Below, in pieces: positions 17,076 to 25,276 of a stretch of 64,000 nucleotides of DNA (the first letter of the stretch is position 1; the number at the start of each line of letters is the position of its first letter). The stretch is taken from the NCBI RefSeq assembly GCF_014197535.1, contig NZ_JACIFV010000012.1:103884-167883 (forward strand). Direction: 5' to 3'. Source of the stretch: Rhizobium aethiopicum (GTDB lineage Bacteria; Pseudomonadota; Alphaproteobacteria; Rhizobiales; Rhizobiaceae). The notes beneath the pieces were generated by a model that did not search any database, was not told the origin of the DNA, and worked only from the letters and a program-made list of their open reading frames with translations. Position numbers and translations under genes: made by a program.

Positions 17076-17276
17076 ATGACAGTTCAGGTTGAACTACCGT
17101 GCCCGAAGTGCAAAAGCACCAAGATGAAATTCGAGCGTCCCGAGATCCGGGAGACGGACATCATAAGCTGCGCGGCCTGCGGCCATAATCTCGGCACCAT
17201 GGCCTCCATCCGCGAAAGGATGAACAAGGCCTATCAGCAGCTCAAGCAAAGGCCGGCGGCGCGCAAGCTTCAGTGA
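17076..17276 (+). CDS. Small zinc-ribbon protein of unknown function
   Basis: 66-residue protein with two Cys pairs, CPKC at about residues 9-12 and CAAC at about 32-35, spaced as in a zinc ribbon. The C-terminal half is basic and helical (IRERMNKAYQQLKQR), so nucleic acid binding is possible. A purine-rich ribosome binding site (GGAAGCAGAG) precedes the ATG. No family function is known to me. Stands alone between cobD and the L,D-transpeptidase. Confidence 0.7.
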   Translation: MTVQVELPCPKCKSTKMKFERPEIRETDIISCAACGHNLGTMASIRERMNKAYQQLKQRPAARKLQ

Positions 17277-17426
17277 GGCGGAGCGGCCGTCCTGCGGCGC
17301 TTAAACCCGTCATTGCCCTGTTAGAATTGTGATTACCATTCGGGTTAAAGCTATATAATCAAGTATCGTCGTAGTCTCTCTGTCGTGAGGGCGCAATCAA
17401 ATGCGCGGGTGCGAAGAGGGGTTATC

Positions 17427-17855
17427 ATGAAGACGATTTTTGCCGCCGCGGCGGCAAGCTTATTGCTCCAGTTTTCTCCGGTTGCGGCTGAAGCAGCAAC
17501 GCTGGTTGCCAATATCAGCATCGGCAAACAGACGATGACCGTCACCGAGGACGGCTTCGTCAAATATCGCTGGAAGGTTTCGACCGCGCGCAATGGTTAT
17601 GTCACGCCGACCGGCTCGTGGAGCGCCAAATGGCTGTCGCGCGATCACCGTTCGCGCAAATACGACAATGCGCCGATGCCGTATGCTGTATTTTTCAACG
17701 GCGGTTACGCCGTTCACGCCACTTTCGATCTGAAGCGTCTCGGCACACCGGCCTCACATGGTTGTGTTCGCTTGCATCCCGACAATGCGGCCGAGTTCTT
17801 TTCACTGGCGCGGCAGGCAGGTCTTGCCAACACGCGCGTCGTCATCACGCGCTGA
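17427..17855 (+). CDS. Periplasmic L,D-transpeptidase (YkuD fold)
   Basis: 142-residue secreted protein with a signal peptide of about 23 residues ending VAAEAA. The YkuD catalytic signature TPASHGCVRLHPDNA carries the nucleophile Cys113; an upstream His (AVHATF) completes the site. Such enzymes crosslink peptidoglycan at meso-DAP or attach proteins to it; alphaproteobacteria use 3-3 crosslinks heavily. I chose ATG 17427 over 17385 because GAGGGGT lies just upstream and it starts the signal peptide. A TATAAT at 17354-17359 may be part of its promoter. Confidence 0.88.
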   Translation: MKTIFAAAAASLLLQFSPVAAEAATLVANISIGKQTMTVTEDGFVKYRWKVSTARNGYVTPTGSWSAKWLSRDHRSRKYDNAPMPYAVFFNGGYAVHATFDLKRLGTPASHGCVRLHPDNAAEFFSLARQAGLANTRVVITR

Positions 17856-18041
17856 TCCCGGATCTGCGCGTGATAGTGGACAGCCGCATCCTGTTTTCGG
17901 CGCCTGCACTCGCCGGCGTTCCATTGCTGTTTAGGCAACACCTTATTGTCAATTTGCCGTAACGCCCGGACGAAAGCATTGGCTTTTGAAAAGGATTTGC
18001 CTATGAGGGGGTTTAAATCGTCATTTCATGAGGTACAGCGC

Positions 18042-18320
18042 GTGACCGCTACATTCGATAAAGTTGCCGACATTATTGCAGAAACCAGCGAGATCGATCG
18101 CGCCACGATCACGCCGGAGAGCCATACGATCGACGACCTCGGTATCGATAGCCTTGATTTCCTCGATATCGTCTTTGCGATCGACAAGGAATTCGGCATC
18201 AAGATTCCGCTCGAAAAGTGGACGCAGGAAGTCAACGAAGGCAAGGTTTCCACTGAAGAATATTTTGTGCTGAAGAACCTCTGCGCCAAGATCGACGAAC
18301 TCAAAGCCGCCAAGGCCTGA
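18042..18320 (+). CDS. acpXL: Acyl carrier protein AcpXL for very-long-chain fatty acid of lipid A
   Basis: 92-residue specialised acyl carrier protein on which the 27-hydroxyoctacosanoate-type chain of rhizobial lipid A is built. The phosphopantetheine Ser37 is in [16 protein letters not shown] use the GTG at 18042, preceded by GAGG, because it gives exactly the known AcpXL N terminus ([20 protein letters not shown]); upstream in-frame starts would add a non-conserved extension. First gene of the XL cluster. Confidence 0.96.
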
Positions 18321-18436
18321 GCGACACACCAGTCTTTTTTGAACGCCCTGCCGCCCTGACTATGGCGGCCGGGCGGTTTCGTTCCTAATTAGGCGTCACT
18401 GGCGGTGGCTTTGGCCAGCCGGGCCGGAGGATCCGA

Positions 18437-18919
18437 ATGCTGCTGGAATATTTCCAGATGATTGACCGCGTCGAAGCGGTGGACCTGAAGAAGGGGACGC
18501 TTGTCGCGCGTTCCGTCGTGCCGGCCAAGAGCCCTGTCTTCGAGGGCCATTTTCCCGGCATGCCGCTCGTTCCCGGCGTGCTCCTGATCGAAACCATGGC
18601 GCAGGCCTCCGGCATGCTGGTGCTTGCCGTGACCGACTTTGCCGCCATGCCTTTCCTGATGTCGGTCGACGGCGCCAAGATGCGCACCTTCGTCGAGCCG
18701 GAAGCCGTGCTCGATATCGAGGCGGTGCTGGAGCATGACGGGTCGGGTTTTGCGGTCACCAAGGCCAAGATCACCAGCGGCGGCAAGAAGGTCTGCGATG
18801 CGCAGCTGAAACTGCGCACCATGCCCTTCAGCGAAGTTCCGCTCGGCGATATCGTGAAAAAACGCGCCGGCGAGGTCGGGCTTCTCAAAGCGATCGCAGC
18901 GCAGGGAGTGGTTGGATGA
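18437..18919 (+). CDS. fabZXL: 3-hydroxyacyl-ACP dehydratase of the XL cluster
   Basis: 160-residue hot-dog-fold FabZ-type dehydratase, expected to dehydrate 3-hydroxyacyl-AcpXL during chain elongation. The catalytic His38 is in GHFPGMPLVPG and Glu52 in GVLLIETMAQASG, the normal FabZ pair. Follows acpXL after 116 bp and overlaps fabF2XL by 4 bp. Confidence 0.93.
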   Translation: MLLEYFQMIDRVEAVDLKKGTLVARSVVPAKSPVFEGHFPGMPLVPGVLLIETMAQASGMLVLAVTDFAAMPFLMSVDGAKMRTFVEPEAVLDIEAVLEHDGSGFAVTKAKITSGGKKVCDAQLKLRTMPFSEVPLGDIVKKRAGEVGLLKAIAAQGVVG

Positions 18920-20121
18920 GCAAGGCTGCAAACGACGTCGTCATTTCAGGCGTCGGTATCGTTACCTGTCAGGGCGTCGGCAAGGAGGCGCATGTCGCGC
19001 TGCTTTCGGCCGAGAGCACGCCGAAGGCGATCGTCGAGACAGAGAAATTCAAACCCTATCCGGTGCATCCGCTGCCTGAGATCGACTGGTCGCAGCAGAT
19101 CGCCAAGCGGGGCGACCAGCGCCAGATGGAGAACTGGCAGCGCATCGGCGTCTTCGCCGCGGGTCTTGCGCTCGACGATGCCGGCTTCAAGGACAATCTG
19201 GAAGCCTGCGGCACAATGGACATGATCGTGGCGGCCGGCGGCGGCGAGCGCGACATCAACGTCGACACGCTGATCGTCGACGAGGGCCTGAAGCGCAACG
19301 ACCGCGAGCTGCTGCTCAACGAGAAGCTGACGACGGAACTCAGGCCGACGCTGTTCCTGGCGCAGCTTTCCAATCTGCTTGCCGGCAATATCTCCATCGT
19401 TCACAAGGTCACCGGCTCCTCGCGGACCTTCATGGGCGAAGAAGCATCGGGCGTTTCCGCCGTCGAGACGGCCTTCTGGCGCATTCGCTCCGGCGAATCC
19501 ACCCATGCGCTCGTCGGTGGCGCCTTTGCTGCCGAACGCCCCGATATGATCCTGCTTACCGAAGCGATCGGCGCACACACGCGCGGCGAATGGGCGCCGC
19601 TCTGGTCGCGCTCCGGCCTCGATGGCGGCGGCATGATCACCGGTTCCGCCGGCGCCTTCCTGGTGCTGGAATCGCGCAAGCATGCGCAAGAGCGCGGCGC
19701 GCATATCTATGCGACGATCAGCGCCGTCGAAGGCGATCGCGGCAATCGCGCTGCCGGCAATTTCGAAGTGCGAATGGAACGGCTGCTGAAGCCTGCCGCC
19801 GACCTGCCGCCAGAGAGCATGACGATCTTCTCCGGTTCGACCGGCATGCACGAGATCGCCGCCCGCGAAAAGGCGGTGCTGGAACATCAGCTTCCGGGTG
19901 CGGCGATCCGCGGCTTCGGCGGCGTTTCCGGTCACACGCTCGAGGCGCAATTCCCGCTGGGGCTGGCGCTCGCAGCCCTTGCGATCGATGCCAAAGCCAA
20001 GGTTCCGCCCTTCGACGCCGACCATGAAGCGCCGATGAAGGCGGGCACGAAGACGGCCGTCGTAACGACGGTCGGACACCAACGCGGCGAGGGCGTCGCC
20101 GTTCTTTCCGCAGAGGCGTGA
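18916..20121 (+). CDS. fabF2XL: Beta-ketoacyl-ACP synthase homologue lacking the catalytic Cys
   Basis: 401-residue thiolase-fold protein known from the acpXL cluster as FabF2XL. The usual nucleophile motif TACASG reads GEEASG here, placing Glu176 at the Cys position. The first active-site His motif (NAHGTS) is replaced by FSGSTGMHE; the second region still has GHTLEAQ. This is the pattern of a non-condensing partner such as the chain length factor of type II polyketide synthases. It is coupled to fabZXL by a 4-bp overlap and lies 10 bp before the intact fabF1XL, with which it may form a heterodimer (inference). Confidence 0.92.
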   Translation: MSKAANDVVISGVGIVTCQGVGKEAHVALLSAESTPKAIVETEKFKPYPVHPLPEIDWSQQIAKRGDQRQMENWQRIGVFAAGLALDDAGFKDNLEACGTMDMIVAAGGGERDINVDTLIVDEGLKRNDRELLLNEKLTTELRPTLFLAQLSNLLAGNISIVHKVTGSSRTFMGEEASGVSAVETAFWRIRSGESTHALVGGAFAAERPDMILLTEAIGAHTRGEWAPLWSRSGLDGGGMITGSAGAFLVLESRKHAQERGAHIYATISAVEGDRGNRAAGNFEVRMERLLKPAADLPPESMTIFSGSTGMHEIAAREKAVLEHQLPGAAIRGFGGVSGHTLEAQFPLGLALAALAIDAKAKVPPFDADHEAPMKAGTKTAVVTTVGHQRGEGVAVLSAEA

Positions 20122-20131
20122 GGAGAGAGAT

Positions 20132-21418
20132 ATGACAGCTTCCGCTTACAGGGATCACCTCGGCCGGCCGATCGTCGCAGTGACCGGCATGGGCATCATC
20201 ACCTCGCTCGGCCAGGGCCTGAAGGACAATTGGGCAGCCCTTTCCTCCGGCACCTCGGGCATCCACGTAATCAACCGCTTTCCCACAGAAGGCCTATCCA
20301 CACGGATCGCCGGCACCGTCGATTTTATCGACATTCCGGTGCCGAACGCCGTCGAGCGCTCCTATGCCTTCGCGCGCGAAACGACCATCGAGGCACTCGC
20401 CGATGCCGGTCTGTCGGGCGATTTCAATGGTCCGCTGTTCCTTGCCGCGCCACCGATCGAACCCGAATGGAGCGCCCGTTTCGAGCTTGCCGACCGCTCG
20501 CCGGCTGCCGACCATCCGGGCGACGCCTATGAACGCTTCCTGACGGCGCTGCGCCAGCGGCCCGACCCGGCCTTCCACGAGGCGGCGCTGTTCGGTGCGA
20601 TTTCCGAACGCCTTGCCGACCGGTTCGGCACGCGCGGCCTTCCCGTGACACTGTCGACCGCCTGCGCATCGGGCGTCACCGCGATCCAGCTCGGCATCGA
20701 GGCGATCCGCCAGGGCCGCACCGACCGCGCGTTGACGGTTGCCACCGACGGGTCGCTCAGCGCCGAGGCGCTGATCCGCTTCTCGCTGCTTTCGGCTCTT
20801 TCGACGCAGAACGATCCGCCGACCAAGGCCTCCAAGCCGTTCAGCAAGGATCGCGACGGCTTCGTCATCGCGGAGGGTGCGGCGACGCTGGTGCTGGAAT
20901 CGCTGGAAGCGGCCGTCGCCCGCGGCGCCAAGGTGCTCGGCATCATGAAGGGCGCCGGCGACAAGGCCGACAGCTTCCACCGCACCCGGTCCTCGCCCGA
21001 CGGCGGTCCAGCGATCGCGACGATCCGCGCGGCCCTTGCCGACGCAGGCATCGACGAGAGCGGCATCGGCTACATCAACGCGCACGGCACATCGACGCCC
21101 GAGAACGACAAGATGGAATATGGCGCCATGTCGGCCGTCTTCGGCGAGCGGCTCGTCAGCATTCCGGTGTCGTCGAACAAGTCGATGATCGGCCATACGC
21201 TGACGGCGGCCGGCGCGGTCGAGGCGGTGTTCTCGCTGCAGACGATGCTGACGGGCACGCTGCCGCCAACGATCAACTACGCCAATCCCGATCCGTCGAT
21301 CGTGCTCGATGTCGTGCCGAACAAGAAGCGGGAGGCCCAGGTTTCGGCCGTGCTTTCCAACTCCTTCGGATTCGGCGGGCAGAATGCCAGCCTTGTCATG
21401 GCGCTCGAACCGGCTTAA
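20132..21418 (+). CDS. fabF1XL: Beta-ketoacyl-ACP synthase of the XL cluster
   Basis: 428-residue KAS II-type condensing enzyme elongating acyl-AcpXL toward C26-C28. The full Cys-His-His triad is visible: Cys178 in STACASG, His318 in NAHGTSTPEND and His355 in SMIGHTLTAAG. The start follows GAGGAGAGA. It lies 10 bp after fabF2XL and 56 bp before the dehydrogenase gene. Confidence 0.95.
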   Translation: MTASAYRDHLGRPIVAVTGMGIITSLGQGLKDNWAALSSGTSGIHVINRFPTEGLSTRIAGTVDFIDIPVPNAVERSYAFARETTIEALADAGLSGDFNGPLFLAAPPIEPEWSARFELADRSPAADHPGDAYERFLTALRQRPDPAFHEAALFGAISERLADRFGTRGLPVTLSTACASGVTAIQLGIEAIRQGRTDRALTVATDGSLSAEALIRFSLLSALSTQNDPPTKASKPFSKDRDGFVIAEGAATLVLESLEAAVARGAKVLGIMKGAGDKADSFHRTRSSPDGGPAIATIRAALADAGIDESGIGYINAHGTSTPENDKMEYGAMSAVFGERLVSIPVSSNKSMIGHTLTAAGAVEAVFSLQTMLTGTLPPTINYANPDPSIVLDVVPNKKREAQVSAVLSNSFGFGGQNASLVMALEPA

Positions 21419-21474
21419 GCGGTTCCCGACAATTTCAAGACGAGACGAACGCCTCCGAGGCGAGGGATTTTGCC

Positions 21475-22503
21475 ATGCGCGCTTTGCAACTGATCGACGA
21501 CCGCAAGCTTGAGATCACCGACCTGCCGGAACCGGAGGCACCTGCCGCCGGCGAGGTGACGCTGCGCGTCAAGGCGGTGGCGCTCAACCATATCGACGTC
21601 TGGGGCTGGCGCGGCATGGCTTTTGCCAAGCGCAAGATGCCGCTTGTCATTGGCGCCGAAGCCTCCGGGGTCGTGGAAGCGATCGGGCCGGGTGTCGCCA
21701 ATGTTCTACCGGGCCAGTTGGTTTCGATCTATGGCGCGCGTACCTGCGGCCTCTGCCGACCCTGCCGCGAAGGCCGAGACAATCTCTGCGAACACGTCTC
21801 CGGCGTGCATGGTTTCCATCTCGATGGTTTCGCGCAGGAGAAGGTGAACCTGCCGGCGCGTCTGCTCGTTCCCGCACCTCCCGGTGTCGATGCGATCGGC
21901 GCGGCATTGGCACCCGTCACCTTCGGCACGGTCGAGCATATGCTGTTCGACAATGCCAAGCTCGAGCCCGGCGAAACGATCCTCGTTCATGCCGGCGGCT
22001 CCGGCATCGGCACGGCGGCGATCCAGCTTGCCAAGAAAATCGGCTGCACCGTCATCACCACGGTCGGTTCCGACGACAAGATCGAGAAGGCCAAGGCGCT
22101 CGGCGCCGATCACGTCATCAACTACCGCACCGACCGCTTCGAGGGCGTGGTGCGCAAGCTCACCAAGAAGAAGGGCGTCGACGTCGTCTTCGAACATGTC
22201 GGCAAGGACACCTGGGCGGGCTCGATGCTCTGCATGAAGCGTGGCGGGCGTCTCGTCACCTGCGGCTCGACCTCGGGCGTTTCCACAGAGATGAACCTGA
22301 TGATGCTGTTCCAGCAGCAGCTGAAGCTCTTCGGCTCGTTCGGCTGCCGCATGGAGAATATGGCTGATGCGATGCAGAAGATGGGCCGTGGGCTCGTCCA
22401 TCCCGTCATCGACACGGAAGTCGGCTTCGACGATATCGACCGGGCGCTGGAGCGGATGGAAAGCCGCCAGATCTTCGGCAAGATCATTCTGAAGATGGAC
22501 TGA
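21475..22503 (+). CDS. adhXL: Zinc-type alcohol dehydrogenase / enoyl reductase-like protein of the XL cluster
   Basis: 342-residue medium-chain dehydrogenase/reductase. A structural-zinc Cys cluster CGLCRPCREGRDNLC lies near residues 96-110 and the NAD(P)-binding motif GGSGIGTAAIQLAKKIGC near 175-192. In this cluster it probably acts as the enoyl-AcpXL reductase or in omega-1 oxidation; the literature uses adhXL or adh2XL. It precedes lpxXL by 6 bp. Confidence 0.9.
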   Translation: MRALQLIDDRKLEITDLPEPEAPAAGEVTLRVKAVALNHIDVWGWRGMAFAKRKMPLVIGAEASGVVEAIGPGVANVLPGQLVSIYGARTCGLCRPCREGRDNLCEHVSGVHGFHLDGFAQEKVNLPARLLVPAPPGVDAIGAALAPVTFGTVEHMLFDNAKLEPGETILVHAGGSGIGTAAIQLAKKIGCTVITTVGSDDKIEKAKALGADHVINYRTDRFEGVVRKLTKKKGVDVVFEHVGKDTWAGSMLCMKRGGRLVTCGSTSGVSTEMNLMMLFQQQLKLFGSFGCRMENMADAMQKMGRGLVHPVIDTEVGFDDIDRALERMESRQIFGKIILKMD

Positions 22504-22509
22504 CCTCAC

Positions 22510-23445
22510 GTGAAGCTGTTCATTACCCGGGTCGTTCTGGCGCTCAGAAATTTCCAGCAATGGCTGGTGGCGCAGGCGATGTTCGGCTTCCTAAACGTGC
22601 TGAAGCTGTTTCCGGCCGATGGCGCGATTCGCTTCGCCGACCGCATGATGCGCCGCCTCGGCCGGCGGACGCGCCGCCATAGACTGATGCTCGTCAATCT
22701 GCGCAACGCTTTCCCTGAGAAGAGCGAGGCCGAAATCGAGGAGATCGCGCTCGCCAGCTGGGGAAATATGGGACGGCTCGCGGCCGAATACGTTTTCCTC
22801 GACGAATTGTTCGACTACGACCCCGAACGGCCGGAGCCGGGCAGGGTGGAGGTGTCGGGCATCCCCATCTTCCTCGACCTGCGCGACAATCCGCGCCCCT
22901 TCATCGTCTTTACCGGCCATACCGCCAATTTCGAGCTGCTGCCGGTGGCGGGCGCGGCCTTCGGGCTCACAGTCACCGTGCTTTTCCGGCCGCCGAACAA
23001 TCCCTATGTCGCCAAGAAGGTGTTCGACTTCCGCAGCGCGCGCATGGGCAAGCTGGTGCCCTCGCATGCCGGCTCCTCCTTCGCGCTCGCACGCCAGTTG
23101 GAGGCGGGCCAGGGGGTGGGCGTGCTCGTCGACCAGAAATTCGGCAAGGGGCTGAAAGGCACCTTCTTCGGGCGAGAGGTGAAGACCAATCCGCTGCTGC
23201 CGAAGCTGGTGCGCCAGTTCGATTGCGAGGTCTATCCGGCGCGCTGCATCCGCCTGCCAGGGAATCGCTACCGGCTCGAAATCGAGCCGCGGCTGGAGAT
23301 GCCGCGCGACGCCAAAGGCAATCTCGACCTGCCGGCGGCCGCCCAGCTGCTCAACGACAAGGTGGAAGGTTGGGTGCGGGAATATCCGGAACAATGGCTC
23401 TGGTATCACGACCGCTGGCAAATCAAGAAGACGCTCGCGCCTTGA
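22510..23445 (+). CDS. lpxXL: Lipid A very-long-chain acyltransferase LpxXL
   Basis: 311-residue HtrB/LpxL-family (LABLAT) acyltransferase that transfers the very-long-chain acyl group from AcpXL to lipid A at the inner membrane. The family HX4E motif is HTANFE with His137 and Glu142, inside IVFTGHTANFELLPV. It starts with GTG at 22510 and has a hydrophobic N terminus. Last gene of the XL operon. Confidence 0.94.
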   Translation: MKLFITRVVLALRNFQQWLVAQAMFGFLNVLKLFPADGAIRFADRMMRRLGRRTRRHRLMLVNLRNAFPEKSEAEIEEIALASWGNMGRLAAEYVFLDELFDYDPERPEPGRVEVSGIPIFLDLRDNPRPFIVFTGHTANFELLPVAGAAFGLTVTVLFRPPNNPYVAKKVFDFRSARMGKLVPSHAGSSFALARQLEAGQGVGVLVDQKFGKGLKGTFFGREVKTNPLLPKLVRQFDCEVYPARCIRLPGNRYRLEIEPRLEMPRDAKGNLDLPAAAQLLNDKVEGWVREYPEQWLWYHDRWQIKKTLAP

Positions 23446-23607
23446 AAATCAAACCCTGATTTATCAGCGGTGAAAAGCGGCAGGTGCTCTCGGATTGAAA
23501 CCGAGTAAACTTCATGTTAGCCGTCACAACCAAGGCGCGAATAATTTCCACCTTAGGGCGCATTTGGGAAAGTGCTGCCACACAATTTGGACACGCCACT
23601 TGGGACA

Positions 23608-24318
23608 ATGGGAGTGGGAGGCGTCTTGCTGGAGCTTTTTCGAGCCTTTTCCTTGCGCTGCGCGCAAATAGAGGAGGCCATACGCCAAGGCGACGATCAG
23701 CGCGTCATGTTGCTCGACCGTCACGTCGAGCCGCTGGTCGAGGCTATCCTGGCCTGCCGAGCGGCCAATCTGCTCGAAGTCTATATGCAGCTGCAGTTCG
23801 TCAGCCATCTTGTCGCTCGGGACGCGGACGACAGCGCCAGCGTCAGAGAACATACGGCGGTGCTTTCTTATCTGCTCGACTGCTATTTCGGCACGCATGC
23901 GCCAGACTGGCGGGCGCCTTCGCCGCAGGATGTGCGCATCGAGCCGCCGGCAGCCTATGTGCCCGACACCGACAACGGCCAATTCCTCAACGCGGCGATC
24001 CTCGAAAGCCTGCCGGACCGTGTCGCGGTGCTGACCAGGGACTACCGCTACCTCTATTCCAATGCGGCCAACAGCGCCCATCTCGACAGCAAGCCGATGG
24101 AACTGATTGGGCGTCACCTTTCCGAATTCATCGGCGAGGAGCGCTTCGCCGAATGCGCGAAGCATAAGCTGGACGTCTGTTTTGCCGGCGCGGAGGTCGA
24201 CTACACTTATGAGCGTCGGACCGGCGGCGGCGCATCCCGGCAGGTGCGCTGTCGCATGTCGCCGCTGCGTGATGCGGGCGGCATTGTGATCGGCGCTCTG
24301 ATCGTGATGGATCGGTAG
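23608..24318 (+). CDS. PAS-domain protein
   Basis: About 236 residues. The N-terminal half is helical with no domain I recognise; the C-terminal half (about 130-236) is a PAS fold with ILESLPDRVAVLTRDYRYLYSNAANS, the IGRHLSEFIGEERF loop and a closing GIVIGALIVMDR strand. There is no kinase, cyclase or output domain, so it may act through a partner. Start uncertain: GTG 23572, ATG 23608 or GTG 23614 are all in frame with no decisive ribosome binding site. A MITE-like repeat follows the stop. Confidence 0.72.
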   Translation: MGVGGVLLELFRAFSLRCAQIEEAIRQGDDQRVMLLDRHVEPLVEAILACRAANLLEVYMQLQFVSHLVARDADDSASVREHTAVLSYLLDCYFGTHAPDWRAPSPQDVRIEPPAAYVPDTDNGQFLNAAILESLPDRVAVLTRDYRYLYSNAANSAHLDSKPMELIGRHLSEFIGEERFAECAKHKLDVCFAGAEVDYTYERRTGGGASRQVRCRMSPLRDAGGIVIGALIVMDR

Positions 24319-24320
24319 TC

Positions 24321-24447
24321 TAGAGCAATTCCGTTTTTCCTCGAATCACGGAATTGTTCTATCTCTTTGTTTTCATGCAATTCCCGGCAAAAGCGCTTCG
24401 CGCTTTGCCTGAGAAAACCGCTGCACACTTTTGCTGGAATTGCTCTA
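24321..24447. repeat. MITE-like palindromic repeat with 12-bp terminal inverted repeats
   Basis: The 127-bp element is bounded by TAGAGCAATTCC (24321-24332) and its exact reverse complement GGAATTGCTCTA (24436-24447). Inside are a second hairpin (AAAGCGC-TTC-GCGCTTT) and the phrase AACCGCTGCACACTTTTGC, which recurs around dgkA. It fills the space between the convergent PAS and VOC genes. Confidence 0.8.
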
Positions 24448-24449
24448 AC

Positions 24450-24809
24450 TTATGCCGTCGCCCAGACGGCGAGTTCGTAACCGTCGCGGTCGAGGAAATG
24501 GAAGCGGCGGCCGCCGGGAAAATCGGTGATCGGCCGGCAGATCGTGCCGCCGGCCCTTTCGACCGAAGTCAGCACTTCTTCCAGATCCCTGGCGTAGACG
24601 ACGACGAGCGGGCCGCCCGGACGGACGGGGCCGAAATCGGTGAAGCCGCCTTTCAGCCGGCCATCGTCAAATTCGCAGTAATTCGGGCCGTAATCGGTGA
24701 AGCGCCAGCCGAAGGCGGAACCGTAAAAGGCTTTGGCGGCGGCGATGTCGGATACGTTGAATTCGACATAGTCGATGCGGCGGTCGTTGTGTTCGGAATT
24801 TTCAGCCAT
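24450..24809 (-). CDS. VOC-family (glyoxalase/bleomycin resistance) protein
   Basis: 119-residue vicinal-oxygen-chelate protein with two beta-alpha-beta-beta-beta modules: RIDYVEFNVSDIAAAKAFYGSAFGWRF at the N terminus and GPLVVVYARDLEEVLTSVERAGG in the second half, ending FHFLDRDGYELAVWA. Substrate unknown. It directly abuts the upstream SRPBCC gene, so the two are almost certainly cotranscribed. Confidence 0.85.
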   Translation of the reverse strand: MAENSEHNDRRIDYVEFNVSDIAAAKAFYGSAFGWRFTDYGPNYCEFDDGRLKGGFTDFGPVRPGGPLVVVYARDLEEVLTSVERAGGTICRPITDFPGGRRFHFLDRDGYELAVWATA

Positions 24810-25208
24810 CTATCTCTCCATCAGGGCTTTCAGCATGACGAGATCCTTCTCGATATGCGCGGCATCGGCGGCAAACTGCGCATCTGTCATGCCGGGCAGG
24901 CGCAGCAGCGTGAACATGACCTCGCAGCCATCGCCATTCGGGACGATGCGCAGGGCATTATAGACCCGGAGCCCGGATTCGATCGTCACCGTATGGTCGA
25001 TCACGCCGAATTCATTGGCGGGAACGAAGCTCACCTTGATGGTGCCGAGGGGACCGTGGGCGATCCAGTCGGCGCCGTCGGGCTCGAAGCCGGTGGCAAG
25101 GCCGGAGGCCCAGAGCGGCATGTTCTCCGGCTTGCCGGCGAAGTCGTAGACATCCCGCCAGTCGCGCTCGATCGACTGGTGGATGATTTTTGCAGGCATT
25201 GTCGCCAT
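24810..25208 (-). CDS. SRPBCC (START-like) family protein
   Basis: 132-residue START/Bet v1-fold protein related to polyketide cyclase/dehydrase and AHSA1-type proteins; HQSIERDWRDVYDFAGKPENMPLWA is a typical opening. These bind hydrophobic ligands. I start it at ATG 25208, preceded by AAGGACC on the minus strand, rather than the upstream in-frame codon at 25271. Its stop is immediately followed by the VOC gene's start codon. Likely a small operon under the adjacent AraC regulator. Confidence 0.78.
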   Translation of the reverse strand: MATMPAKIIHQSIERDWRDVYDFAGKPENMPLWASGLATGFEPDGADWIAHGPLGTIKVSFVPANEFGVIDHTVTIESGLRVYNALRIVPNGDGCEVMFTLLRLPGMTDAQFAADAAHIEKDLVMLKALMER

Positions 25209-25276
25209 GGTGCAGGTCCTTGTATTTTGGTTCCCTGACATAATAAGGCCGACCGGCGGTGTCTTGAACAAAACGG

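Noticed and set aside
17946..18041. N-terminal extension of AcpXL from an upstream ATG
   Set aside because: The known AcpXL N terminus begins at the GTG at 18042 with GAGG upstream; the extension is not acyl-carrier-like.
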